A stretch of 64,000 nucleotides of DNA from a virus. The position numbers and the translations under genes are program-made. A model generated the notes under the pieces. It worked only from the letters and a program-made list of their open reading frames with translations. It had not been told where the DNA came from and did no database searches. This document shows, one piece after another, positions 39,919-49,553 of this stretch. The DNA is taken from the IMG/VR virus record IMGVR_UViG_3300040856_002293, positions 1 to 64,000 of that record. One strand, given 5' to 3'. Position 1 is the first letter of the stretch. Each line of letters begins with the position of its first letter.

Positions 39919-40056
39919 CATATTATATTAATATTATTATATAATAATTACTATATAAATATTTTATATACTATATTATATATTTATTTTATAGTTTTTA
40001 TATAGATATAATTATATATCTATTTATATATAAATATATTTTAAAAACAATATTAA
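39919..40056. other. Extreme A+T tract in a divergent intergenic region
   Basis: About 135 bases with almost no G or C, made of TATATAA/TTATATA-type words; includes a TATTTATA box at 40021-40028, 28 bases before the ATG at 40057. Could be a strand-opening element of a replication origin or simply a promoter region; no iterons seen. Confidence 0.5.
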
Positions 40057-40236
40057 ATGATAAAAGATACATACAAGGGTAATGCTGAAAGTAAACTATT
40101 AGAGATAAAAGATATGATTTCTAATATTGAAAAGAGCATTGATAAGAAACAAATGACTGAAGCTATACTTATAGAAAGATTATCATATCTTAAGAAAGAT
40201 TTAGAAGAAGTAATATTTTTATTGTCATTATGCTAA
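40057..40236 (+). CDS. Small coiled-coil protein, 59 residues
   Basis: MIKDTYKGNAESKLLEIKDM... almost wholly helical and charged. Overlaps the start of the next gene by seven bases. Confidence 0.7.
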   Translation: MIKDTYKGNAESKLLEIKDMISNIEKSIDKKQMTEAILIERLSYLKKDLEEVIFLLSLC

Positions 40237-41321
40237 AAGAAAGATTTGTATTAGTATTAGTAATATTATCTGCATTACTTATATCCGCATCTGCTGCGTT
40301 TTTTTCAGTATACGGATTAAGTAAAGTTTTTGCAGGAGCAGGTATATCTGTAATCATAATGGCTTCAGTATTAGAAGGATCTAAACTGATTGCTGCTTAT
40401 GCTTTGCATCAGAACAAGAAAGTATTTCCACCCTTATTAAGAATTTACTTATCCATTGCTGTAATAGTATTAATGATAATAACCTCAGCTGGTATTTATG
40501 GATTTCTATCAAATGCTTATCAGATTACAGCAAATACTAATACAATAGTTGAAAAAGAAATTGGAATTGTCCAAGCAAAAGTAGATAATCTTTCAGTTAG
40601 ATTGGAAGATTTACAAACTGAAAGAGAATCTATTGTTTCGGATATAACAGAGTTGAGAAATGGATTATCTACAGGTACTACTATTAGTTATATTGATAAA
40701 GAAAGTGGCGAGAGAATTACCACTACATCTTCAGCCACAAGAACTTCTTTAGAAAGACAACTTACTGATGCTATTGAAAGAAGAAACAAATTAGATTTCT
40801 CAATCGAAGATTTATCAACACAAATAGATAGTTTTAAGATAGAAATTCTAACTATGGAAACTGGTAATGATGCTGCAGCTGAACTTGGACCCATTATATA
40901 TCTCAGTAAGATTACTGAAGTTCCTATGGATATTCTTATGAATTATTTTATATTAATGATTATTTTTGTGTTTGACCCTTTAGCAATTACTTTAGTTATT
41001 TCTATAAGTTATTTAATAAACGACATAGCATCAAAGAAAACATCTCCCAAGAAAATTGAGGTGTCTCCTAAACTTTTAGGAGTTTATAAGTCAGACAATC
41101 AGGTTATAGAAGACGAAAAGATTGAAGAGGCTTATAAATCAGTAGTAGAGAAGAGTCCAACAAGAAGGAAGATTAAAAAAACAAATACTAAAAAAAGTAA
41201 TTTAACAACAAGTAGAACTAAGAGAAAACCAAGTACACCAAAGAAACCAATTAGAAATAGAAAACCTACAAACGTTACTGAAGAAAAAAAAAAGACTCAG
41301 CAGAGGACAGTAAAGAAGTAA
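40230..41321 (+). CDS. Membrane protein with coiled coil; 0-frame product
   Basis: 363 residues. Membrane segments at about residues 5-27, 32-50, 68-91 and 232-258; a periplasmic or cytoplasmic coiled coil between residues 100 and 215; a highly basic Lys/Arg/Thr tail. A similar design is frequent in T4-like marine phages. Near its end the gene contains ten A (41284-41293) forming the slippery heptamer A AAA AAG, after which a long -1 frame continues (see 41294-41551). Confidence 0.85.
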   Translation: MLKERFVLVLVILSALLISASAAFFSVYGLSKVFAGAGISVIIMASVLEGSKLIAAYALHQNKKVFPPLLRIYLSIAVIVLMIITSAGIYGFLSNAYQITANTNTIVEKEIGIVQAKVDNLSVRLEDLQTERESIVSDITELRNGLSTGTTISYIDKESGERITTTSSATRTSLERQLTDAIERRNKLDFSIEDLSTQIDSFKIEILTMETGNDAAAELGPIIYLSKITEVPMDILMNYFILMIIFVFDPLAITLVISISYLINDIASKKTSPKKIEVSPKLLGVYKSDNQVIEDEKIEEAYKSVVEKSPTRRKIKKTNTKKSNLTTSRTKRKPSTPKKPIRNRKPTNVTEEKKKTQQRTVKK

Positions 41322-41551
41322 AAAACTATAAAGTATCTGTTATAGAAAAACCTGTTCCAAAATTTCAAATAGTTGACAATGGGAACAAAGTTTTAAGAAA
41401 GGAAAATGTTGAAGAAGTAATCATAGAGCCAATTTATGATGATAGCATAGTTCAGAATCCTAAAGGAGATTATGCTCTTCTAACTCCAGATGAATTTAAT
41501 TCTATGACAGATGATGAAATAAAAAAGTGGTATAAAAATAGTAAACAATAA
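41294..41551 (+). CDS. -1 frameshift extension of the membrane protein
   Basis: 85 codons open in the -1 frame relative to the gene at 40230, beginning directly after the A AAA AAG slip site (KK|DSAEDSKEVKNYKVSVIE...). Protein-like composition (FQIVDNGNKVLRKENVEEVIIEPIYDD) and no ATG until codon 71, so it can only be made by frameshift or transcriptional slippage at the A run, giving a product of about 440 residues. It fills the otherwise unexplained 242-base gap before 41564. Confidence 0.7.
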   Translation, partial: DSAEDSKEVKNYKVSVIEKPVPKFQIVDNGNKVLRKENVEEVIIEPIYDDSIVQNPKGDYALLTPDEFNSMTDDEIKKWYKNSKQ

Positions 41552-41563
41552 AATTAATTAGTT

Positions 41564-42319
41564 ATGGAAAACAAGTCTAAGGAACATTATTTAAAGTTTA
41601 TGGGTTATATTGATGAATATCTACCCGAAAGAGCTGAGTCTTTAAAGGCAATGTATGAAGCATTTGGTAAAAGACTTCTATTAGCACCTGCGAGTGCAGT
41701 AGAGCATTATCATAACGCTTTCCCTGGTGGGTATATTGACCATGTGTTGAGAGTTGTTGATTATGCCCTTAAACTTTATGACTTTTATGAGGAAAATGAA
41801 ATGGATTTGTCAGGTTTCACAAAAGGAAACTTGGTATTCGTAGCATTAAACCACGATTTAGGTAAGTTAGGATATGTTGGTGAAGGAAGAGAGAAATACA
41901 TTCCTAATGATAGTGAGTGGCATAGAAAGAATATGGGTAAGATTTACAATTACAATGATAAAATTCCATTTGCTATAACTTCAGATTTAAGTTTGTACAC
42001 TTTACAAAAATTTGGAGTTCCAGTACAATGGGAAGAATACTTAGGGATAAAGATACACGATGGATTATATGAAGAGGGTAACAAGCCTTACTTCATTTCA
42101 AGGAGTGACAGTTCTTCCCTTAGAACAAATCTTCAATATATTATGCATATTGCGGATTTAATGGCTTCAAAGCACGAGTATAGAACTTGGAAGAATGAGA
42201 AGGAAGGAAAAGTTGTTACTAAACAAAACAACTCTGAAAGTGTTGATAACTCTAATAATAAAGATAAAGAATCTAAAAAAACTTTGGAAGAATTTAAACA
42301 AATGTTTAATCCTTCTTAA
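41564..42319 (+). CDS. HD-domain phosphohydrolase
   Basis: 251 residues. HNAFPGGYIDHVLRVV (first His), LNHDLGKLG (His-Asp pair near residue 98) and later HDGLY and HIADLMASKHE complete an HD metal site. Likely a nucleotide or signalling-nucleotide phosphohydrolase, a family common in T4-like marine phages. The last 40 residues are a polar tail. Confidence 0.88.
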   Translation: MENKSKEHYLKFMGYIDEYLPERAESLKAMYEAFGKRLLLAPASAVEHYHNAFPGGYIDHVLRVVDYALKLYDFYEENEMDLSGFTKGNLVFVALNHDLGKLGYVGEGREKYIPNDSEWHRKNMGKIYNYNDKIPFAITSDLSLYTLQKFGVPVQWEEYLGIKIHDGLYEEGNKPYFISRSDSSSLRTNLQYIMHIADLMASKHEYRTWKNEKEGKVVTKQNNSESVDNSNNKDKESKKTLEEFKQMFNPS

Positions 42320-42331
42320 ATTAAGTAAATT

Positions 42332-42667
42332 ATGATTTACGCTGTTACAATATCAATAGTTATTATATTAATATTACTTTATTTATTGTATGTAAATGTT
42401 CGTAAATTAGATACAATCGAAAGTATAGCCTCTGATCTCCAAGATGAAAATGAAAATCTTATTGGATTTATTGGGGAGATTAACGAGAGGCTATACAACG
42501 ATTATGAACATATTAAAGAAATAGATAGAAGAGGTTCTTTTGAGTCAGATGATGAGGTGGGATTCGTTTTTGTTACACTAAAAAGTATAATCGAAGATTC
42601 TTTTGTATTCGTAAATAATTTTTTGAATACCCAAGAATTTAATGAAGAAGAAAAAGAAAGCGGATAG
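42332..42667 (+). CDS. Membrane-anchored coiled-coil protein
   Basis: 111 residues: N-terminal membrane segment (residues 3-21), then acidic helices. Overlaps the sigma-factor gene by 26 bases. Unknown role. Confidence 0.75.
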   Translation: MIYAVTISIVIILILLYLLYVNVRKLDTIESIASDLQDENENLIGFIGEINERLYNDYEHIKEIDRRGSFESDDEVGFVFVTLKSIIEDSFVFVNNFLNTQEFNEEEKESG

Positions 42668-43319
42668 AAATTACTTTACTTTAGATGTAGATAATGCTAT
42701 TATTAGATATAATAGTTCAATAAGCAGAAAAGATAGAGAACTAATCTATTCAAAAGAAATTTATCCATCTTTGGATAAACTTGCTGAAAATCTGATAAAT
42801 ACCTATAAGTGTCCTTATATAGATTTATCATTTGAAGATTTAAAGCACGATTTGGTGTCTTTCCTTACAGAAAAACTACCTAACTTTTCCCAAGAAGCTG
42901 GAAAGGCTTACTCCTATTACACAGTTGCAGGTAGAAACTACCTAATTGCTCTTAACAACAAAAACTACTCTAAAAGAAAGCAAATTGTAGATTTAGATGT
43001 TGTGGATGAGGAGAGAGATTTAATGAATGAAGTACATACCAAAGAGTATAGAGAGTCATTATCTTGTTTTATAGATGAATGGGTAGATAAGATGGATTCC
43101 CAAATATACGATATATTTTCTTCGGAAGAGGATATTTCTATAGCAGATTCTATCTTAGAGTTATTTAAAATAAGAGGAACTATAGATACTTTTAATAAGA
43201 AGGCTATGTATTTCTTAATAAGAGAGAGAACCAATATCAAAACTCAAAAAATTACTAAAGTATTGAATGTCCTAAAGGAAGATTTTAACGAATCTATTAA
43301 CTATTATTTAAAAAAATAA
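42642..43319 (+). CDS. Late-transcription sigma factor, gp55-like
   Basis: 225 residues. DVDNAIIRYNSSISRKDRELIY, then EDLKHDLVSFLTEKLPNF and AYSYYTVAGRNYLIALNNKNY follow the pattern of T4 gp55 homologues in marine T4-like phages (sigma region-2-like). It would direct host RNA polymerase to late promoters; the TATTTATA boxes found upstream of late modules here are candidate targets. Confidence 0.82.
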   Translation: MKKKKKADRNYFTLDVDNAIIRYNSSISRKDRELIYSKEIYPSLDKLAENLINTYKCPYIDLSFEDLKHDLVSFLTEKLPNFSQEAGKAYSYYTVAGRNYLIALNNKNYSKRKQIVDLDVVDEERDLMNEVHTKEYRESLSCFIDEWVDKMDSQIYDIFSSEEDISIADSILELFKIRGTIDTFNKKAMYFLIRERTNIKTQKITKVLNVLKEDFNESINYYLKK

Positions 43320-43327
43320 TATTAAAA

Positions 43328-43335
43328 TATTTATA
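43328..43335 (+). promoter_or_regulatory. TATTTATA late-promoter-like box
   Basis: AATATTTATAGTAAAC context, 21 bases before the ATG at 43357, at the head of the baseplate operon. Confidence 0.55.
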
Positions 43336-43356
43336 GTAAACAACATTTTATAAGAT

Positions 43357-43710
43357 ATGAATGAGGATGATATAATTTTCGATAATGTTTCTTTTTCAGA
43401 TTTAATGAAGGATATCTATGTTACTACTAAAGAAAAAGAAAAAAAGATAAATAGGCTGATAGACCAACTTGAACCTATGATAAATAATATATCAGATGCT
43501 ACTATTGCAGTTCCTCTAATAAAAGACTATTTAGATATAAGCGTAAAAAATGATGACCACTTACTTAAAATGGCGAGTGTTCTTCAAAGACTTATATCTA
43601 ATAAATCAAAAGGGTCTTTCGGTGGAGATATGCTATTATTGTCGGAAGATGAAAAAATGCAATTGATGGAACTTGCTGAAGTAGAGGTTAAAAAATTAAA
43701 AGAAGGATAG
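43357..43710 (+). CDS. Conserved protein preceding the hub gene
   Basis: 117 residues, helical, acidic (IKDYLDISVKNDDHLLKMASVLQRL). Similar small proteins precede hub genes in T4-like marine phages. Ends exactly at the next start codon. Confidence 0.75.
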   Translation: MNEDDIIFDNVSFSDLMKDIYVTTKEKEKKINRLIDQLEPMINNISDATIAVPLIKDYLDISVKNDDHLLKMASVLQRLISNKSKGSFGGDMLLLSEDEKMQLMELAEVEVKKLKEG

Positions 43711-45621
43711 ATGTCATTATACTCCATAGGACAGGTAATAGAGACAGGCGATTTAACGTATAACATTAATCCTAAATCAGAAGAAGATAAAACACTTCCT
43801 TTAGGAACTATAAAAGTAAAGATAATATCTGATTCCGATTCAGAAAACTTGACTGATGTATATGCAAGACCCCTAAGTCTTAATTTTTCCTTAATGCCTA
43901 TGAATGGCGAACAAGTTATATTGATTAATGCCCCAGCTATAGAGGGTATAGGACCCAAAAACAAAAATGTAGGATTCTATTATTTACCTTTTCCTATAAA
44001 TTCAACAGATGATTCTGTAATAAATCAAATAAATAACTTAACTCAAAGAACTACAAACTCCAAAGGAGGAACTTTAGTAGCAGAGAACCCTTTTAAGCCT
44101 GGTAGAACTTTTCCATTTCCTTGTAGACCAATAGCACCTTTGCAACCCTTTGAAGGAGAGATGATTATGCAAAATAGGTCTGGAGCATCAATAAGGTTAG
44201 GTACAGGAACATCCAATAATTCTCAATATTACAAAAAACCTCAACATCATAAAGATACAAGAAAAGGAGATCCCACTTTTGCAATGACTTTAGAAAGACC
44301 AGGTGGACCTAAGTTAAGACCTATAAATGAAATTCCTGTTCCTGTTGTAGGAAATAAAAGTCAAAGCGATAAAGACAAAAGCCAAAAATATAGAATAGAG
44401 AATTTATCTAATAATTTAACAGGAATCTTTGCAGGTATTTCTCAAAGATATAGTAAAGTTAGATTAGGTAGAGGAAGAAGATTTGAAACTAAAGCTGTAC
44501 CTCGATTTAATAAACCTCAAATTCTTTTAGATACTTCAAGGATAGTATTGAATGCCAAAAAAGATAATATATTTATTATAGCAAAGAATAAAGTTGTATT
44601 AGAAGGTAGAAAATTTTTCATAGCAACTGATGAGCATAATGTAGATTTTGATGAATTAGTAAACAGAGTTCAAGAGTTAGCCAAAGAATTACATAGACTT
44701 ACATCTGCACAAGCATTTTATTCTACTCCTTTTGGTCCAACAGGACCTGCAAGTAATCTAATACAAGTTTTGAGGATACATATACTATGTCAAAAGTTTC
44801 AATTGCTTCCCCCTAATTTATTTCCAGCAGCACCTGAACCAAGAACAGATGTATTTGATTTTGGAGTTAATTCCGTAAAAGGAAACGCTATTACAAGAAA
44901 ACTATTAGGATCAGGGGGAGGAGGAGGTTTTCCTGGAGGAGGTGGTGGAGCAGATGGAACTCAAGGAAACACAAGTGTTGGTACTGGTGGTAATGTTAAT
45001 TTAACATCTAATTCAGGTGTAGGAAATGGAAATAATCCCGAAGTGCAAACTCGAAGAGATTTTATATCTCTTATAAATTCATTGTCTTCTAAAGATATAG
45101 AGTTAGGTTTTAATCCTGAACTTGATATAACTGATGCTATAAATCCTTCTTGTGGATTGCCTCAATCTCAATTAGGATACCAAGTAGATTCCAATGGAAA
45201 TCCTATAGTACAAGAAGGAGATGGATTAACATTTAAACCTATAATACCTGAAGTAGAACCTGAAGGGACTTTAGAACCTACTATAGAAGAAGTGAAATTA
45301 GTTGATTTTGATGATTCCTGTAAAGGAGTGGTATATAACTTTAGTGCAGATCTATTTAGCGGATTGACAGGAGCAGTTAAAAGAGTTAATCATAAGTTAG
45401 CTTTAGTATTAGGAGATAATGAGTCTTGCGCAGGGTGGTACATTATGGATTCTAAAGATGGAAATTCTTTTATTTTAGACAATAGCACTAAGTTGACTTC
45501 CAATATATTGGCTGATAACGAGTGTATATCTGACAATATTTTATCAAATAGATGTTTACCTGATGATTCTTTTAGAAATGTAAGATTAATATTGCTAAAT
45601 TCTTTATTAAAATTTAATTAA
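43711..45621 (+). CDS. gp5-like baseplate hub/spike subunit
   Basis: 636 residues. N-terminal part (LPLGTIKVKI, LSLNFSLMPMNGEQVIL) is an OB-fold as in T4 gp5. FEGEMIMQNRSGASIRLG and the beta-rich ILLDTSRIVLNAKKDNIFIIAKNKVVLEG follow, then a Gly-rich linker (about residues 400-440) and a distinct C-terminal domain with four Cys. No lysozyme domain is seen. Forms the central tail spike. Confidence 0.85.
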   Translation: MSLYSIGQVIETGDLTYNINPKSEEDKTLPLGTIKVKIISDSDSENLTDVYARPLSLNFSLMPMNGEQVILINAPAIEGIGPKNKNVGFYYLPFPINSTDDSVINQINNLTQRTTNSKGGTLVAENPFKPGRTFPFPCRPIAPLQPFEGEMIMQNRSGASIRLGTGTSNNSQYYKKPQHHKDTRKGDPTFAMTLERPGGPKLRPINEIPVPVVGNKSQSDKDKSQKYRIENLSNNLTGIFAGISQRYSKVRLGRGRRFETKAVPRFNKPQILLDTSRIVLNAKKDNIFIIAKNKVVLEGRKFFIATDEHNVDFDELVNRVQELAKELHRLTSAQAFYSTPFGPTGPASNLIQVLRIHILCQKFQLLPPNLFPAAPEPRTDVFDFGVNSVKGNAITRKLLGSGGGGGFPGGGGGADGTQGNTSVGTGGNVNLTSNSGVGNGNNPEVQTRRDFISLINSLSSKDIELGFNPELDITDAINPSCGLPQSQLGYQVDSNGNPIVQEGDGLTFKPIIPEVEPEGTLEPTIEEVKLVDFDDSCKGVVYNFSADLFSGLTGAVKRVNHKLALVLGDNESCAGWYIMDSKDGNSFILDNSTKLTSNILADNECISDNILSNRCLPDDSFRNVRLILLNSLLKFN

Positions 45622-45626
45622 ATACC

Positions 45627-45634
45627 TATTTATA
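45627..45634 (+). promoter_or_regulatory. TATTTATA late-promoter-like box
   Basis: CCTATTTATATAAAAC context, 16 bases before the ATG at 45651. Confidence 0.5.
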
Positions 45635-45650
45635 TAAAACCGTTATACTT

Positions 45651-46013
45651 ATGGGAACTACAACTGAATCAAAATTAAGAAGGATAATTCGTGAAGAGTT
45701 AGATTATTATTTTGATAGATTAGAAAAAACTTTAACAGAATCTAAATCTACAACTACAGTAAGAGAGGCTGTTAGTAAACCATCTAAAGTATCATCATCA
45801 GCAGATGAGGAGAGACAGAAATTTAGAAAAAAGTTTGGAGGATTGATGGGAAAGATTACCGAAGATATGGATACAAGCGATTTAGAAGAAAAGTCTAACT
45901 CAATATTAGATAATACTATATTAGAATCATTAGAATCAAATTCTAAAACTCAAGCTGTACATAGAGCTCTTACAAAAGATTACTCTGCTCTTTTAAAGAA
46001 AATGAATAAATAA
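45651..46013 (+). CDS. Small charged protein, RRIIREEL N-terminus
   Basis: 120 residues. SKLRRIIREELDYYF at the N-terminus is a segment seen at the start of several proteins of marine T4-like phages. The remainder is polar and helical. Lies between hub and wedge genes, so a tail role is likely. Confidence 0.75.
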   Translation: MGTTTESKLRRIIREELDYYFDRLEKTLTESKSTTTVREAVSKPSKVSSSADEERQKFRKKFGGLMGKITEDMDTSDLEEKSNSILDNTILESLESNSKTQAVHRALTKDYSALLKKMNK

Positions 46014-46016
46014 TAT

Positions 46017-46532
46017 ATGTCTATACCAACGGTATTTAGGTCTTATGAAACCGATAACTTTCCTGATAAAGCTGTTGGGGTATTATTGCCCTTTAATGGG
46101 GATTCTGTATTAGTAGATATAAAATATCCAAAGGAGATAAATAGGTTGCAAGATACTAAAGCATTCAGACTATCTTACTCCACCGAAGAACAGGCTATAA
46201 CTAATTTAGTTAATCTGTTACTTACAAGAAAAGGAGAAAGACTTATGCAACCTAATTTTGGTTCAAGAATTCCAGAGTTTTTATTTGAACCTAATAGTGC
46301 TTTAAACAGAGACAATTTAAGAGATTCTGTTATATTAGATATAGAATATTGGTTGCCTTATATTCTATTAGATTCCGTTGAAGTAGTTTCTCAATCAGAT
46401 ATAGCATTTCCTGATAGTTACTCAGAACATAATGTTCAAATTCAAATTTCGTTTAGGGTAACTAATATAGGAGCAAATAGAACTGTGACTATTTTCTTAG
46501 ATTCTGGAATAGTAAATTTTGAAATAGCTTAA
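46017..46532 (+). CDS. gp25-like baseplate wedge subunit
   Basis: 171 residues. FRLSYSTEEQAITNLVNLLLTRKGERLMQPNFG, seen here as two blocks around residues 50-80, with a following EFLFEP, is the gp25-like (lysozyme-fold) wedge signature; the catalytic residues of true lysozymes are absent. Nucleates sheath assembly in T4. Confidence 0.92.
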   Translation: MSIPTVFRSYETDNFPDKAVGVLLPFNGDSVLVDIKYPKEINRLQDTKAFRLSYSTEEQAITNLVNLLLTRKGERLMQPNFGSRIPEFLFEPNSALNRDNLRDSVILDIEYWLPYILLDSVEVVSQSDIAFPDSYSEHNVQIQISFRVTNIGANRTVTIFLDSGIVNFEIA

Positions 46533-46533
46533 G

Positions 46534-48423
46534 ATGAGTTCAAGACTGATAACTAATAATATAAGAAAAGAGGTCAAATATCTTAATAAAGATTTTGGGG
46601 AACTGCGAAGGCAACTAATAGACTTCACTAAAAATTATTTTCCTGATACTTACAATGATTTCAATGAGTCATCTCCAGGGATGATGTTTATGGAACTTGC
46701 TGCTGCTACAGGAGATATATTATCTTACTATACTGATGTTCAATTAAGAGAGTCGTTATTAGTAACAGTAGAAGAGAATCTAAATCTTTTTAATATTGCT
46801 CATTCTTTAGGTTACAAACCTAAATTTAGAACTCCTGCATCTGTAGATTTAGATGTATTTCAATTACTTCCATCCATAAATAATGGAACTTCAGTAGTTC
46901 CTGATTTTAGATACTGTTTACAGATTGAGTCTGGAATGATAGTTACTTCTGAAAACAATAGAAGTTTCAGAACCATAGATTCAGTAGATTTTAATTATAG
47001 TTCATCATTAAGTCCTACAGAAATAACTGTGTATTCTTTGGATACTTCAGGTGAAGTTGAGTATTTTCTGCTAAGAAAGCAAGTTAAGGCAGTATCTGGA
47101 GAAATCAGAACTGCTTCATATAGTTTTACTTCTCCAAAACCTTATGATAAAATTGTTTTAGATGAAAATAATGTTTTAGAAGTTATAGATATTTATGATT
47201 CTGATAACAACAGATGGTATGAAACTCCATATCTTGCACAAGATTTAATTCCTATATCAGTACCTAATTTACCCTATAATGACCCTCATTTATATAAATT
47301 TAGGTCTTCTGCACCTTACCTTATACAATTCAAGCAAACTGAGAGAAGATTTGTTACTCGATTAAGAGAAAACAATTTTTTTGAGATACAATTTGGATCA
47401 GGGGTTAGTGCTGAATATGATGAAGAAATTATACCTAATCCTTTTAATGTTGGATTTGGGTTAGATTATTTTGAAAGAGTAGTAGATTTGAGCATTGACC
47501 CAAAAAACTTTTTATATACAAAAACTTACGGTAAAGCACCTTCTGATACTTCATTAACTGTTAGATATACAGTTGGTGGTAGTGTTGAAGATAATGTAGG
47601 AGCTAACTCTATATCCCAAATATCTTCTATAAATATTACAACTCCTCAATCCAATTTAGATTCAGCCGTATTTAATTCTATTGTGGATAGTGTTGCTATT
47701 AATAATCCTAAACCTGCTTGTGGAGCATTGTCAAGAAGGAATATCGAAGATGTAAGAAGAGATGCTTTAGCCAATTTTGCTTCACAAAATAGAGCAGTAA
47801 CAAAGGATGACTATGTGGTAAGAGCGTATAGTATGCCTGTTAAATATGGAGCAATCTCTAAAGTTTGCGTAGAATTGGATGACCAAATTGTAGATTCATA
47901 TTCAGATCCAAAAGATATAAATTACTTTGGTATTAATCTATATTGTTTAGGATATGATGAAAATAAGAATTTCACACCTTTAAATGATGCTGTTAAATTT
48001 AATCTATTAAATTATCTTAAACAGTATCGTATGATGACTGATTCGGTTTCTATAAGAGATGCTTTCATAATTAATATAGGTATAGATTTTGAGATAATTG
48101 TAAATGAAATTTACAATAGTAATGAAGTTTTAGTAAGATGTATTAATACATTAAAAGAATACTTCGATAATGAGAAGATGGACATAGGTAAGCCTATATT
48201 TAAGAATACTGTATTAAAAGAAATAGCTCAAGTAGAGGGAGTATTATCTGTTACGAACTTAAGTATTTTTAATCTATATGATACAAACTTAGGATATTCA
48301 GGGAATGTTTATGATATAGAGGGAGCTACTAAAAGAAATATCATTTATACTTCTATAGATCAATCAATTTTTGAAGTCAAATATCCTAATAAGGATATTA
48401 GAGGAAGAGTAGTAAACTATTAA
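46534..48423 (+). CDS. gp6-like baseplate wedge (baseplate J) protein
   Basis: 629 residues. SSPGMMFMELAAATGDILSYY and the following LNLFNIAHSLGYKPK, then NIEDVRRDALANFASQNRAVTKDDY are blocks of the gp6/baseplate-J family. Starts one base after the gp25-like stop, as in other T4-like phages. Forms the wedge ring. Confidence 0.9.
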   Translation: MSSRLITNNIRKEVKYLNKDFGELRRQLIDFTKNYFPDTYNDFNESSPGMMFMELAAATGDILSYYTDVQLRESLLVTVEENLNLFNIAHSLGYKPKFRTPASVDLDVFQLLPSINNGTSVVPDFRYCLQIESGMIVTSENNRSFRTIDSVDFNYSSSLSPTEITVYSLDTSGEVEYFLLRKQVKAVSGEIRTASYSFTSPKPYDKIVLDENNVLEVIDIYDSDNNRWYETPYLAQDLIPISVPNLPYNDPHLYKFRSSAPYLIQFKQTERRFVTRLRENNFFEIQFGSGVSAEYDEEIIPNPFNVGFGLDYFERVVDLSIDPKNFLYTKTYGKAPSDTSLTVRYTVGGSVEDNVGANSISQISSINITTPQSNLDSAVFNSIVDSVAINNPKPACGALSRRNIEDVRRDALANFASQNRAVTKDDYVVRAYSMPVKYGAISKVCVELDDQIVDSYSDPKDINYFGINLYCLGYDENKNFTPLNDAVKFNLLNYLKQYRMMTDSVSIRDAFIINIGIDFEIIVNEIYNSNEVLVRCINTLKEYFDNEKMDIGKPIFKNTVLKEIAQVEGVLSVTNLSIFNLYDTNLGYSGNVYDIEGATKRNIIYTSIDQSIFEVKYPNKDIRGRVVNY

Positions 48424-48425
48424 AT

Positions 48426-49553
48426 ATGTATTATTCTATATATCCTACATACGATACAACCATTTACGAAAAGGATTTTCGTAGAAATTCTGGTATAGAC
48501 CAAATATTAGAGTTAATTAAATTTGTATCTAATTCTCCTGATAAAAATGGCTTTTACTATGATGGTATTTATAACTCAAGAATATTAATAAAGTTTGATA
48601 TAAACAATTTATCATCATTAGTTAATTCGGGAAGAGTATCTAAAACATCTAAGTATTATTTATCTTTAAAAGCAACGGAAGCATCTGATTTGCCTTTATT
48701 ATATGATATTGATGTTTATGCTGTTTCTCAATCTTGGGATAATGGTGTAGGTCATTATAATGATTATCCTGAAATAACTGAAGGAGCAAGTTGGGTTTAT
48801 AGAAATGGATACTATTTAGGAACAGGAACTCCTTGGATTTCCTCATCGTATTCTGCAGGAACTACGGGTTCGTATGCCACTACCCAAGGAGGAGGAACTT
48901 GGTACACCGGTTCTAATTATTATGCTACTAAGAATTTTGACAATGTTGATATCCCTGATATAAGAATAGAAGTTACTAATATAGTACACCAATGGTTAAG
49001 TGGAAGTATAGAAAATAATGGATTTATAGTTAAAAGAACTGAAGCAGATGAATTAAGTTCTGATTACAAAGGAGAATTAAAGTTTTTTGGAAGAGATACC
49101 CATACTATTTACGTTCCTAAATTAGAAGCAGTATGGGATGATAGTAATTTGTCAGGAACAGGAAGTTTAGATGAAGTTGGTGAGGATTTTGCTTTATTTG
49201 TTAGTAATATAAAGAAAAGTTATAGAACTAATTCCAAATATAGGTTTAGAGTAAAAGCAAGAGATAGATATCCTACACTAACATATTCTAACACAAATAA
49301 TTATTTAGATTTTAAAAGATTACCTACATCATCATTTTATGCTATCCAAGATAGCACTACTGATGACTTTATTATTCCATTTGACACAGGATCTACAAGA
49401 CTTAGTGTTGATGCGAATGGTAATTATTTTAATGTTGATATGAATACATTTCTTCCTGAAAGATTTTACAAAATCGTATTTAAAATACAAAAAGATGGAG
49501 GGTTTACTGAGCATATAGTTGATGATGGATTTTATTTTAAAGTGGTTAGATAA
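48426..49553 (+). CDS. DNRLRE-like structural protein
   Basis: 375 residues. Opens YYSIYPTYDTTIYEKDF with later SRILIKFDINNL and IVHQWLSGSIENNGFIVKRTE, the pattern of a DNRLRE-type beta domain found in secreted and fibre proteins. Probably a baseplate or fibre component. Confidence 0.75.
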   Translation: MYYSIYPTYDTTIYEKDFRRNSGIDQILELIKFVSNSPDKNGFYYDGIYNSRILIKFDINNLSSLVNSGRVSKTSKYYLSLKATEASDLPLLYDIDVYAVSQSWDNGVGHYNDYPEITEGASWVYRNGYYLGTGTPWISSSYSAGTTGSYATTQGGGTWYTGSNYYATKNFDNVDIPDIRIEVTNIVHQWLSGSIENNGFIVKRTEADELSSDYKGELKFFGRDTHTIYVPKLEAVWDDSNLSGTGSLDEVGEDFALFVSNIKKSYRTNSKYRFRVKARDRYPTLTYSNTNNYLDFKRLPTSSFYAIQDSTTDDFIIPFDTGSTRLSVDANGNYFNVDMNTFLPERFYKIVFKIQKDGGFTEHIVDDGFYFKVVR

